Of a stretch of DNA of 64,000 bases, positions 28,916 through 38,892 are shown in pieces. The notes beneath the pieces are model-generated. The model did not search any database. It saw nothing but the letters and a program-made list of their open reading frames with translations, and was not told the origin of the DNA. The position numbers were made by a program, and so were the translations under genes. Numbering within the stretch: the stretch's first letter is position 1; every line of letters begins with the position of its first letter. Source of the DNA: Diplonema papillatum (taxonomy: Eukaryota; Euglenozoa; Diplonemea; Diplonemida; Diplonemidae); assembly GCA_030068145.1 (NCBI GenBank), contig JAPJBO010000156.1:62001-126000 (forward strand), in the 5' to 3' direction.

Positions 28916-31512
28916 TTCATCCGTCGGCACCACCACACCCACCACCAGGCCCGCGGCGCGCCTCCGAAATGACGTGCGCCCGCAGCTGGCAGTGCGGGGG
29001 AGGTGTGGGGCCGAAAGCCTCCACCCGGAGTTGACCTTTGCCGGTCCGTTTTCTGGCTGTTGGCTGCGCTCCTGGTTTTCTTCGCCGGCGAATTCTAGAA
29101 GAGGTGCTGCTAGAGTGGCTCAAGCTTGTTACCAGCCGGTCTTCTGCTCGTTGTCGTTGCTGGCTGCGCCCCAGTTCGTCGCCGGGGGATTCGAGGTCTG
29201 CTACTGTGGCTCATACGTGTTCACTCTTGGGCGCTGTGCACGCCCATCCTTGCCGATTCGCTAGCTGGTGTAAATTCTGTTGCCCCCACTCACGCACGTT
29301 GCTCGGGCTCTGTTTTTAAGCCAGTGGAACCGTGTCTTGCATCAGAGAACAGCAACGGCAGACCTTGTCTTTCACATCGGTACGGCCGGGTGCTACGGGA
29401 ACAATAGCTGCAAGCACGTCTCCGGACAACAAGCGACAACCCCTCCTCCCCTTCCTGCTGGATCCGGACTTTTCGACAAACCTTGTTTTTTGATCGCGAG
29501 TTCAGTTTTCTGCGTCGCGCTCTTTCCTTGCGCGCTAAAGCAGATGTTTGAGTTTGGCTCTAGTCCGGCCTTATGCGAGGACACCAGAGAAGTAGAACAG
29601 GTCTCTCTCCTGTTTTCGCTATACTTATCCAAGAATGGGAGGAGGACAGCACCCCGAGGTTAGCGTCTTCGGATCCGTAGTTTTGTTCATTTTCCGGTGC
29701 AAACGAGCTTCGGCTTCCAAATCTTGCGGAAGCTCCTTTGGTCTAGAAATTCGAGTTCACTACTATTGTAGGATTCTTCACAGATAGTGCACGAAAGCTC
29801 AAGAGATGGGACAATATGGTGACCCACGTATCCCGTGGGGGCAGCACGAAGATCAGGTCTGACCCTGGGGGGAATTAACCTGGGTCAGGGTCAATGGGGT
29901 GGACTGTCTCTGTGAGATTTCCCCTTCTTTTTCGTACGCCTCCTTGGCAGTAGTACCGGACGCAAACTCTGATTCCCTGGCCAAAGTGAGCGGGAGAGTG
30001 AAAAGAAACTTGCAGTTCTGAGTCGAGAATCACGAAGAGGGTAAATGGCAAAGAGTCGGAGGCACGCACGAACTGCTCAAACGACGGAGATCACCGCAAA
30101 CCTCTCCCCTATCCTCCCAGAACCAGATCTATTAGCAACCCACTTCCACTAGAACCGTATTGGCAGACGTTTGAACAAGCCAGCGTGCTCGCCGTGAATG
30201 AGAAGCATCGAATCCAACGGGTCGACTTTTATCCATCGAATACAACGGATCCTCCCGTCCGCATCTGACGGCCCGACAAGGAATGCTCAAAAACATTCTT
30301 CGGCTTCCCCGCATCAGCCGCCTTTCAAAATACCATCAGTCATAGTGTGGGAAAGCTGACATCCCGTCCCAAGAGATTACTTTCGAAAGCACCGTTTCTA
30401 CGAGCACATAGAGCACGGGTCTTGGTGCGAGGCATCTCGCGCTCTTGTGTGTGTTGTAGCATCAAGACCTCGCCTCCGTTGATGTCTAAAGCGATGGTGA
30501 TTTCGTGCGATTGTTCTCGGTGGGAGGGTCATTTGAGAGACAGAATGCGTATAAAATAAATAAAAAGGTCAAAAGTGGAAATGTGGATAATAAGAAAAAC
30601 GACCGTGTGCCAATGGCTTTGCAACCCTTTCAACAACACGAGCAAGGCGAGCGGCGCAGGCCTGCCACCCACCTCGCTCACACGCAGCACCCTGGTGATT
30701 CATCGCCAGTTTTTCTTGCCTGCTCGGTGGCCTCGTGTGCTCGCACGGTATCAAGGGAGCGGCCGTTGAATCCCCCGCACTTGCGCCGGGGATGAGGCTT
30801 GGCTACAGTGCAGAACGCGTTCGACCAAACGAGCAACGCAACACGTAGTCAAAAACGAAAAGAAGAAGAAACACGCGAAAAAAAGTGCCGGGCGGCGGAA
30901 GAAGAGAGCTGCCCTGCGCCGCGTGCGCCCAACCAATGAACGACCCGCGGAAAGGACCGCTTTCCGCGGCCCTCCCCTTCGCCTCGTGACGAACTCTCAG
31001 GCGTGGGTCGGCCCCCGCCCGTTTCCTTTCACCCTTTCAGAAGTAGCAATCTTGCGGGTTTGCCTTACAATGTATTGTGCAGGCTAAAGGTGGCGGTTGA
31101 TCTGAACTCCCAACGCTGTAGACAATACTCAAGGAGGCCGCGCGATCGAATCAAGCGCACTGCACAAAATAGCTTGCTATATTTTCGGGGGTGAAATGTG
31201 CCGCCTGTCAAAGACATTCAGCTGTTGCCACGGGGCAGAAACCCCCGGGCAGCCAAGTCTCGACCTGAACGCCGGACCTCCCACGCTCTATGCGAATACG
31301 AATGATCCCGAATCCTGTGTCGCCGAAACTCAGCTGGAGACCCACTGCATTCAGAAAAAGCGGATGGGCCCTGCACTGAAATCTGGAGGCGTAGCATCTT
31401 CGTGCATTGAGAACCGCGTGAAATAGACAGTACGCGAATGCCAACTCACGCACAACCTTCCAATGTTCTATCCACGCAACAGTTTGAAAGAAAAAGGGGG
31501 GGGAAGCACACG
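28916..31512. other. long spacer between the TM relic and the aminotransferase locus
   Basis: No gene I can support. Short frames on both strands lack domain composition. An imperfect inverted repeat around tgaccctgg..cctgggtca lies near 29859-29890. The second copy of the 40-base motif is at 31048-31089. Confidence 0.5.
31048..31089 (+). repeat. conserved 40-base dispersed motif, copy 2
   Basis: aatcttgcgggtttgcc then ttacaatgtattgtgcagg, the best preserved copy; compare 27769-27813 and 43852-43883. Confidence 0.65.
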
Positions 31513-31863
31513 ATGAACGTGTCGCGTTGGTCGTCGCGCATGGCGCGAGAGGGCACCGGCGTGACGGGCAAGCTGTGGCCCGAGATGCTCGCCCTGGCGG
31601 CCACGCCGGGCGTCGTGAATTCGGGGCAAGGGTTCCCCGACCACAAGGGTTGCAGCACGGCGCTCGCCGCCGCCCACGACGCGCTCGACGAGATCCCCGC
31701 GAACCAGTACTCGCCGATCCCGGGACTCAGCTCGCTGAACGCGGCGGTCTCGAAGTACTACAAAGCCCGGTACCCGGCTTCCCACGAGCTCAACCCCCCG
31801 TACCGAAGTCTGGAAGCGTATCGTTTTAGGTCTTCCGAAATTGAGAACCGCGTGAATAGATAA
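31513..31863 (+). pseudogene. truncated 5' copy 1 of the aminotransferase gene
   Basis: The first 95 codons match the gene at 32426 almost exactly (MNVSRWSSRMAREGTGVTGK onward, with NSGQGF for NLGQGF). Similarity stops at SHELN, after which about 20 unrelated codons lead to a stop. It has its own upstream region, partly diverged from the other two copies. It lacks the whole PLP-binding core, so any product could not be an enzyme. Confidence 0.9.
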
Positions 31864-31968
31864 GCATCCGACAGTACGAAAATATTAATTTAGTAAACCT
31901 TCTATGGCTCCCGCGAATCAGCCGGATACTCACGCATCAGGTCTGTAAGAAAAAAGAGGAAGCACACG

Positions 31969-32286
31969 ATGAACGTGTCGCGTTGGTCATCGCGCATGGC
32001 GCGAGAGGGCACCGGCGTGACGGGCAAGCTGTGGCCCGAGATGCTCGCCCTGGCGGCCACGCCGGGCGTCGTGAATTTGGGGCAAGGGTTCCCCGACCAC
32101 AAGGGCTGCAGCACGGCGCTCGCCGCCGCCCACGACGCGCTCGACGAGATCCCCGCGAATCAGTACTCGCCGATCCCGGGGCTCAGCTCGCTGAACGCGG
32201 CGGTCCCGAAGTACTACAAAGCCCGGTACCCGGCCTCCCACGAGCTCAACCCCCCCGTACCGAAGTCTGGAAGCGTATTGTTTTAG
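31969..32286 (+). pseudogene. truncated 5' copy 2 of the aminotransferase gene
   Basis: Starts 456 bases after copy 1 and 457 before the full gene, so the three form a tandem array of promoter plus first 95 codons. The break point after SHELNPP is the same as in copy 1, and the trailing sequence (cttccgaaattgagaaccgc) is shared with it. The upstream 100 bases are nearly identical to those of the full gene. Confidence 0.9.
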
Positions 32287-32425
32287 GTCTTCCGAAATTG
32301 AGAACCGCGTGAATAGAGAAGCATCCGACAGTACGAAAATATTAATTTAGTAAACCTTCTATGGCTCCCGCGAATCAGCCGGATACTCACGCATCAGGTC
32401 TGTAAGAAAAAAGGGGAAGCACACG

Positions 32426-33631
32426 ATGAACGTGTCGCGTTGGTCATCGCGCATGGCGCGAGAGGGCACCGGCGTGACGGGCAAGCTGTGGCCCGAGATG
32501 CTCGCCCTGGCGGCCACGCCGGGCGTCGTGAATTTGGGGCAAGGGTTCCCCGACCACAAGGGCTGCAGCACGGCGCTCGCCGCCGCCCACGACGCGCTCG
32601 ACGAGATCCCCGCGAACCAGTACTCGCCGATCCCGGGGCTCAGCTCGCTGAACGCGGCGGTCTCGAAGTACTACAAAGCCCGGTACCCGGCCTCCCCCGA
32701 GCTCAACCCTCGCACCGAGGTCTGCACCATCACCTCCGCCACCGAGGGGCTCCTGGGCAGCACGCTGGGGCTGGTGGAGGAAGGCGACGAGGTCGTGGTT
32801 TTCGAGCCGTTTTTCCCGTGGTACCTGCCGTCCATCCGTATGGCAGGCGCCCGGCCGGTGGTCATCGAGCTCGTGGCTCCGGACTTCGCGGTGCGGGAGG
32901 AGGACCTGAAGGCGGCGTTTTCGGAGAAAACGAAGCTCGTGCTCGTCAACACGCCGCACAACCCGACGGGGCACGTGCTCACGGAACCGGAGCTGCGGCT
33001 TCTCGCGAAGTACTGCGTCGAATTCGACGTGATTTGCGTGAGCGACGAAGTGTACGAAGGGACGGTGTTCTCGGGCGCGAAGCACGTGCGGATGGCAGAC
33101 GTGCCCGGAATGGCGGACCGGACGCTGACGCTCAGCGGGGCGAGCAAGATGCTGTCGGTGACCGGGTGGCGGGTGGGGTGGGCCTACGGCCCCGAGGATT
33201 TGGTGGCCGCAGTCCGCACGTTCCACTCGTACGCGACGTACTGCGCGCCCGTACCGTTCCAGGCCGCGGTCGCGGCGTCGCTCGAGGAGGCGGTCCGCAC
33301 GGGCGACTTCGCCTTCGGCGGCGCGTCGGCCCGGTACGAGGACAACTGGCACCGCCTCGCGGCCGCCCTCGAGACCCTCGGCGTCGCCGTGTGCCCCGCG
33401 CAGGGCGGGTACTTCCTCGTCGCCGACGTCTCGAGCACCGGCAAGGACGACGTCGAGTTCGTGCGGTGGCTCGCGAAGGAAAAAGGCGTCGCCGGCGTCC
33501 CGCTTCGCATGTTCTTCTCGCCGACGCCCAGCGGGGTGCTCGCCCCGCGGTCGCACGTCCGGTTCGCCATTTGCAAGGACCCGGCGTACATCGACCAGGC
33601 GGTCGCAAACATCACGCGGACCCGGACCTAG
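32426..33631 (+). CDS. class I PLP-dependent aminotransferase
   Basis: A complete 401-residue enzyme of the aspartate/kynurenine aminotransferase fold, normal family length. Visible landmarks: VNLGQGFPD near the start, Asn-Pro motif NTPHNPTG that contacts the cofactor ring, SDEVYEG with the Asp and Tyr that bind PLP, SGASKMLSVTGWRVGW with Lys241 as the Schiff-base lysine, and SHVRFAIC with Arg379 for the substrate carboxylate. It transfers an amino group between an amino acid and a 2-oxo acid; the GQGFPD and Lys motifs resemble kynurenine-oxoglutarate/cysteine-conjugate lyase-type enzymes, but substrate cannot be fixed from sequence. No targeting peptide is obvious, so probably cytosolic. It is the only intact copy; fragments lie on both sides. 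Confidence 0.95.
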   Translation: MNVSRWSSRMAREGTGVTGKLWPEMLALAATPGVVNLGQGFPDHKGCSTALAAAHDALDEIPANQYSPIPGLSSLNAAVSKYYKARYPASPELNPRTEVCTITSATEGLLGSTLGLVEEGDEVVVFEPFFPWYLPSIRMAGARPVVIELVAPDFAVREEDLKAAFSEKTKLVLVNTPHNPTGHVLTEPELRLLAKYCVEFDVICVSDEVYEGTVFSGAKHVRMADVPGMADRTLTLSGASKMLSVTGWRVGWAYGPEDLVAAVRTFHSYATYCAPVPFQAAVAASLEEAVRTGDFAFGGASARYEDNWHRLAAALETLGVAVCPAQGGYFLVADVSSTGKDDVEFVRWLAKEKGVAGVPLRMFFSPTPSGVLAPRSHVRFAICKDPAYIDQAVANITRTRT

Positions 33632-33704
33632 TAGAATGCACATCACCCGCAGGGCTCGGCACCTTAGAATGCACACCAAAAAAAAAAAAAATCACACAAA
33701 CATT

Positions 33705-33880
33705 TATTGGTCAAACCCATGCCCAACACACTGCTAGTCGTGGACAGACTTTCCCGCAAACATGCTGAAAACGACTGCAGGGCTCGGCACGCCAAAACGC
33801 ATCTTTTGGAGTTAAGGCTCGTTCGAGATGCGCTTTTATTGGTCAACCCCGACCAAAACACGGTGGGACAAAATATCGTG
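33705..33880 (+). repeat. foldback arm 1 flanking an aminotransferase 3' fragment
   Basis: Matches the reverse complement of 34222-34392 over about 165 bp with few changes. Contains an internal small palindrome ttggtcaaccccgaccaa. Together the arms bracket the 3' fragment at 33893-34200. A further, more diverged copy of arm 2 is at 34769-35035. Confidence 0.8.
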
Positions 33881-33892
33881 CAGTCGTTTTGG

Positions 33893-34200
33893 CGCAGGGG
33901 AGGCGGTCCGCACGGGGCGATTTCGCCTTCGGCGGTGCGTCGGCCCGGTACGAGGACAAGACCCTCGGCGTCTCCGTGACTTCCTCGTCGCCGACGTCTC
34001 GAGCACCGGCAAGGACGACGTCGAGTTCGTGCGGTGGCTCGCGAAGGAAAAAGGCGTCGCCGGCGTCCCGCTTCGCATGTTCTTCTCGCCGACGCCCAGC
34101 GGGGTGCTCGCCCCGCGGTCGCACGTCCGGTTCGCCATTTGCAAGGACCCGGCGTACATTGACCAGGCGGTCGCCAACATCACGCGGACCCGGACCTAGT
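33893..34200 (+). pseudogene. 3' fragment 1 of the aminotransferase gene
   Basis: Repeats codons for EEAVRTG to the stop of the full gene, with an internal deletion between RYEDK and the FLVADVSSTG block that removes about 75 bases. The last 80 codons are nearly perfect, including the exact stop and the following gaatgcacatcacccgc. Lacks the catalytic Lys. Confidence 0.9.
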
Positions 34201-34221
34201 AGAATGCACATCACCCGCGCC

Positions 34222-34392
34222 TCGATATTTTGTCCCACCGTGTTTGGTCGGGGTTGACCAATAAAAGCGCATCTCGAACGAGCCTTAACTCCAAAAGATG
34301 TGTTTTGGCGTGCCGAGCCCTGCAGTCGTTTTCAGCATGTTTGCGGGAAAGTCTGTCCACGACTAGCATGCGTTTGAGGAATAAATGGTGTG
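34222..34392 (-). repeat. foldback arm 2
   Basis: Inverted partner of 33705-33880, starting atattttgtcccaccgtgtt and running to the cgactagca.tg end. The arms plus the gene fragment make a stem-loop-capable unit of about 690 bp. Confidence 0.8.
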
Positions 34393-34424
34393 CAGTCTAA
34401 GGCGCCGAGCCCTGGCAGTCGATT

Positions 34425-34755
34425 TGGCGCTCGAGGAGGCGGTCCGCACGGGGAGATTTCGCCTTCGGCGGCGCGTCGGCCCGGTACGAGGACAACTGGC
34501 GCCGCCTCGCCGCCGCCCTCGAGACCCTCGGCGTCGCCGTGTGCCCCGCGCAGGGCCTGTACTTCCTCGTCGCCGACGTCTCGAGCACCGGCAAGGACGA
34601 CGTCGAGTTCGTGCGGTGGCTCGCCGGCGTCCCGCTGCGCATGTTCTTCTCGCCGACGCCCAGCGGGGAGCTCGCCCCGCGGTCGCACGTCCGGTTAACC
34701 CATTTGCAAGGACGCGGCGTACATCGACCAGGCGGTCGCCAGCATCACGCTAGTA
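34425..34755 (+). pseudogene. 3' fragment 2 of the aminotransferase gene
   Basis: Another C-terminal piece beginning at the EEAVRTG region, keeping NWRRLAAALETLGVAVCPAQ but with GLYFL for GGYFL, a small deletion that removes KEKGVA, and a frameshift in HVRLTH. It is older or less constrained than fragment 1. Confidence 0.88.
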
Positions 34756-34768
34756 GAATTTACACCGC

Positions 34769-35035
34769 ACCGCGCCCACGGATGTTGTCTTCCACCGTAT
34801 TTTGGTCAGTTCTTTGGTCGGGTTTGACCAAGAAAAGCGCATCTCGAGCAGACTTTAACTCCAAGAGATGCGTTGTGGCGCGCCGAGCCGAGTCGTTTCT
34901 AGCATGTTTGCAGGAAAGTCTATTTACGACTAGCATGTGTTTGAGGGGTCATTCTTTGGTCCGGTTTGACCAATAAATGGTGCATTCGAAGGCGCCGAGC
35001 CCTGGCAGTCGTTTTAGCATGTTTGCTGGAAAGAA
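34769..35035 (-). repeat. diverged extra copies of the foldback arm sequence
   Basis: Two partial repeats in the orientation of 34222-34392 share gcgcatctcga, taactccaa.agatgcgtt, gtttgc.ggaaagtct and tttgaccaataaatggtgc. They continue the 3' pseudogene field. Confidence 0.65.
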
Positions 35036-36071
35036 ATGTTGAGGTACCGTTGCGACATGGGGTCGCGGTTCCCTGTATGATAGTGCTTACACTTACCGAT
35101 GTTTTCGCGGCCGCGGGTTTTGCAGCAGCTGATGGTTGTGTTGCAAGAAACGACGGGTCGCCTGACGGCTCATTTGCTTCGTCGTCTGCAAAGCCTCGTG
35201 TGTTGACCAGGCGGTTTGCATTATGCAAGCGCGCAGCTTTTCGCTCAACCAAGTTCCAAATCGGTCGTGCGGGTTTTGTTCGATTTGTCCCACGGCATGT
35301 CCGATCCAGTACTGTACTGATCACTTCCTCTCAGTCTAGCATATACTCGGAACCGACTACCACTAATTTGGGAAGCATTGTTGCGGACCGGGGGAAGACC
35401 GTGGACATTATTCTGGGCAAGTGGACAAAATGACCACGCGGAACTCGTCTGATCCGTGAGCAAAAAAGGCCAACGTTTCAAAAGAAGAACGGAGTGGGAC
35501 TGAGGTCGCACAACGCGCGCGATGCGATTTTTCTTGCTCTGCCTCTTGCGTACTCACCTCTTTTTCGTCGACCAGGCATCACGTGCACGGGCTAGAACAG
35601 CCGATTGATCATTTGAACCCACTACAACATCGAACTCGCGCCTATAAATCTTTGCGCGTGCAAGCCAGTTGTTAGCGCCACGGACACTTGTTCATGTTTC
35701 CAGTCGCACGAACAAAACTGCGGAAGATAAGACGAGGCGACGGCTTCCGAGAATGATCGGCAATGTGCTTGCAACGATCGTATCCTCGCTGGTACTGCAG
35801 CTCGAGCATTAGCATCGCGGGGTTGAGGTGCATACAATCGACCAAGATAAGAACCAACGCTGGCAATAGAACCGTTGTGGAAATGACCCAGGTCAGTCGA
35901 GTGGTCGCACACGACTTTACCTCCATGGAAACTGGTGGAACTAGTGACAGGAACAAGAGGTTAGAAACGGCTACCACATCCAAGATGGCAGCCAGCCTGC
36001 AACTTTCAAGCACCGTGAATTAAACGGAATCTGCAGGATCTGGGGAAGGGGAAGGTGTATACCGTGTGAAG
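35036..36071. other. spacer upstream of the UBL-UBA gene
   Basis: Frames such as 34966-35433 (+) are open for about 150 codons but look low-quality. Contains the second copy of a dispersed repeat (35833-35935, compare 912-985). The promoter of the gene at 36072 must lie here; no motif is clear. Confidence 0.45.
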
Positions 36072-37100
36072 ATGAGCACACGAAGAATGCGGCTGTGGAC
36101 AATCGACCGCAAGAGCTTTGCGGTGGACGTGCCGAGCGACGGCACTGTGGCGACGTTGGCGCAAGTTCTGATGCGGAAGGGATACGCGGTGGATGCGAAG
36201 ATAGTGTACAAAGGCAAGATCCTCGGGTACAACACGCCGGTGTCCGACATCGACGAGGAAAGCGGGAAGGTGGTGGCCGTTGGTCGCCTGCGAGACGACT
36301 CGTACCTGCCGTCGGAGCAGGAGGAAGACGCGCTGGAAAGCGTCCTGAACGAAATCGCCGGCGGCGGCTACACGCCGCTCGAAACAGCGCTGCTGCGGGT
36401 CCCCAATTTTGAAGCCATGCGCGAGAGGGTGAGGACATGCCCGAGCGCCATGATGCGCGTCATCTCATTCCTGCAGCTGCGGCACCCGCAGGTGGTCGCC
36501 GAGATCGAGCGGGATCCCGAAGGCTTCTGCGAGGCCCTCCGGCACGGGCTGCCGGAAATCGACGACGACGAAAGCCCGACCGAAGGTGCGCCGCTGCAAA
36601 CGGACGGGAACCCGCGGCTGGCGGTCGAGGAACTCGCCCTGTCGGCCGTCCTCCTCGACATCATGAGTGGCGCCACGCCGCTCGAGGCGCTCCTGCAGGG
36701 CTCGCCCCTCTTCCGCGACCTCTCCCGCAGGGTCCGTTCGGGGGCCCTCGACGTCGGCAGCGCGGCCGCCACTCTGCAGTCGCGCGACGCCTCGATCCAG
36801 AACGTCCTGTTCCACGACCCCGACCAGGCCCAAGACCTCGCGTCGTACTTGTCGGGCGGCCTGCCGTCCTACGCGGACGAAGCGTCTCCCGACGAAACTG
36901 ATGCGGAACAGCGCGACGCTGGGGATGACTTTGCAGACGACGACGACGACGACGCATTCGTGGACCCCGTCTTGGTAGACCGCGTTGTCGCAGCAGTTGG
37001 ATGCGAACCGTCCGAAGCCCGGTTGGGCCTGCGGGCGACCGACGGCAACGTGGAGCAAGCCGTTACTCTACTACTGGAAGACGAAGATCAGGCTCCCTGA
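36072..37100 (+). CDS. UBL-STI1-STI1-UBA ubiquitin shuttle factor (ubiquilin/DSK2 or RAD23-like)
   Basis: 342 residues from the first ATG (aagATGAGCACACG). Residues 1-75 are a ubiquitin-like fold (RLWTIDRKSFAVDVPSDGTV, KIVYKGKIL). Two related helical repeats follow, near 90-165 and 193-268: each has an I-x-GG/SG-x-TPLE-x-x-LL motif, then a P-x-F...RVR helix and a DPE/DPD...L end, as in STI1/XPC-binding modules. Residues 303-340 form a UBA domain (VAAVGCEPSEARLGLRATDGNVEQAVTLLL). Such proteins carry ubiquitylated clients to the proteasome: UBL binds the proteasome, UBA binds ubiquitin chains. The two STI1-like repeats favour ubiquilin/DSK2; RAD23 normally has two UBAs. An acidic Asp run precedes the UBA. 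Confidence 0.88.
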   Translation: MSTRRMRLWTIDRKSFAVDVPSDGTVATLAQVLMRKGYAVDAKIVYKGKILGYNTPVSDIDEESGKVVAVGRLRDDSYLPSEQEEDALESVLNEIAGGGYTPLETALLRVPNFEAMRERVRTCPSAMMRVISFLQLRHPQVVAEIERDPEGFCEALRHGLPEIDDDESPTEGAPLQTDGNPRLAVEELALSAVLLDIMSGATPLEALLQGSPLFRDLSRRVRSGALDVGSAAATLQSRDASIQNVLFHDPDQAQDLASYLSGGLPSYADEASPDETDAEQRDAGDDFADDDDDDAFVDPVLVDRVVAAVGCEPSEARLGLRATDGNVEQAVTLLLEDEDQAP

Positions 37101-37751
37101 TTCAGCCCACCGATGCTTGGCGAAGTGCAGCCAACACCCGTCTGTGCTTGATGACGATCTGCAGCCCTGAGGCCCTCACGGTCACTGCCGAGAATTGCGC
37201 CTTCGGCGTTTTGATCTTTTATAAAGGGAGATCGCTCAGAATGTTCGCAGATGATCAGCGTGTGGGGTCCCACTCTCAGTTGATACGTGATTCGTTCGCA
37301 ACCTCCACTGCTAAAGAAACCTGGCCCCCATCGTTTGCTGGTGCCACGGCGTGATCGCACGCAGAGTGGGTGCTTCCGGCCGCAAGGTGCCTGTCTGCCC
37401 CTTCTCCCTGTACCGCCGGAGACCGGGGGGCGCACCTGCTGCTCGTCAGCGAATTCACGGCCGAACGCCACTTTTGTGCCGGCCTTTGTTCGTGAATCTG
37501 CTCGTCCGAGTCCCAGAGAGGCCTCGTCTCCAGGGACTGGTAGTCATTGAATGCCGTTTCGATGCTCCCGTGGTCCTTCATTGGTTTGCCGACATTGCGC
37601 TGGAACGAACACGGTTCCCATGCACACAAGCACCGAAACAAAACTAGCCAGCATCCATCAGTCTGGTGAGCGTAGCTTCTGCTTTCGATTTTCCACTTCT
37701 CCTTTCAAGTAACCAGCAGCAGCCGGTGCCGGCCGGAGCTACCCCCTGGGC
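37101..37751. other. intergenic spacer
   Basis: No gene. Frames on both strands overlap each other without recognisable composition. The region leads into an rRNA relic. Confidence 0.45.
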
Positions 37752-37965
37752 GGTCTAAACCCAGCTCACGTTCCCTGAAAAATGGACATCGAAGGATCAA
37801 AAAGCAACGTTGCTACGAACACTTGGCTGCCCGGAGTAACCCCCTGGCTGCCACAAGCCAGTTATCCCTGTGGTAATTTTTTTTTGTCTCCCCCGGCTTC
37901 ATCCTTGCACATGAAGCGAGACCGAAGGATTGTTAGGCTCTGCTTTCAAACCGAGGATCGGTACC
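37752..37965 (-). pseudogene. 28S rRNA fragment (antisense), 3' domain
   Basis: The plus strand shows the complement of conserved 28S text: cggtctaaacccagctcacg, cgacatcgaaggatcaaaaa-like, and ccacaagccagttatccctg. The order follows 28S rRNA but internal pieces are missing and a T run interrupts it. It comes from a different part of 28S than the six domain-II relics elsewhere in the window. Confidence 0.85.
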
Positions 37966-38224
37966 GAAGGCCTGGTATCCCTGCCAGGCTTGTCGTAGCT
38001 AGTTACGTACCACGGAGCAGGTGAGCTGATCCGCGCAAAATATTGGACAGTTCCTGAGGGCTCTCACCGCATGCCCGGACCCGGCGACTCCCGCACACTG
38101 CTCGCTGTGGGGAGGTATCATTTTGCGTGCCCAAGCGAAAGCACGTCCAAGAAAGAAAGGAGCATATAGAGAAGAAATGTCTGAACAGCAACCACCGTGA
38201 TGTCAATCTGAGCGAAATCGAGCT

Positions 38225-38520
38225 TTTCCAACAAGCCGTCGCCCCCCCTTCGAAACCGTCCAGCCGCCACATCATACCACCACCTCCATCACTGTAACAA
38301 CCGCCAGCTCCGTCACCACCGCACTAAATATGCAGAGCCACGCAGCAGATCTAGCGGTAATTCTAAGCAACTTAATACTCTGCACAACAATCGAAGAGAG
38401 CGCCCGTCACAGGCAGACTGAGCGAATATCGCCGGAAACACAAAAGAAACGACACTCTCAAAATCATTACTACACCTCGGGCAACCAGCGTTCACCGCCA
38501 AGCAACACACGGCGAGCAGA
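38225..38520 (+). repeat. duplicated promoter/5' UTR of the EF-hand gene, outer copy
   Basis: Shares cgtccagcc, ttaatactctgcac, gcccgtcacaggcagactg, cacaaaagaaacgacactct and aagcaacacacggcgagca with the region directly before the functional start (38671-38892). It precedes a broken copy of the first codons at 38521. Confidence 0.75.
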
Positions 38521-38670
38521 ATGAGGGTATCGATGCGGCCGGCGGCAGCCCGGCGAAGCGCGCGCGTCCCGCGGCGAAGGTGCCGACGGGGCAGGTGCTG
38601 GGGGCGTGGCGGGCGGACTGGCGAGCGGAGCCCGGCGACGAGGAGATGGCGGTCGGCCCCGCACGGCTCA
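38521..38670 (+). pseudogene. broken 5' copy of the EF-hand gene
   Basis: Begins ATGAGGGTATCG exactly like the gene at 38893, then lacks about 16 bases, which shifts the frame; the DNA matches codons 10-50 of the gene nearly perfectly before similarity ends. It lies 372 bases upstream, so the duplication unit is promoter plus first 50 codons, as seen at the aminotransferase locus. Confidence 0.85.
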
Positions 38671-38892
38671 GAACCGTCCAGCCCCCGCATCGTACCATCA
38701 CCATCATCACTGCAACAACGCCAGCAGATGTAGCAGCTAATCTGGGCTACTTAATACTCTGAACTACAACCAAACAGAACGCCCGTCACAGGCAGACTGG
38801 CGCCGGAAACACAAAAGAAACGACACTCTCAAAATAAACACCTACACTCCGGACAACCAGCGTTCACCGCCAAGCAACACACGGCGAGCAAA

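Noticed and set aside
32444..33679. 411-codon minus-strand and 442-codon plus-strand frames over the aminotransferase
   Set aside because: Alternative frames of a clear PLP enzyme in high-GC DNA.
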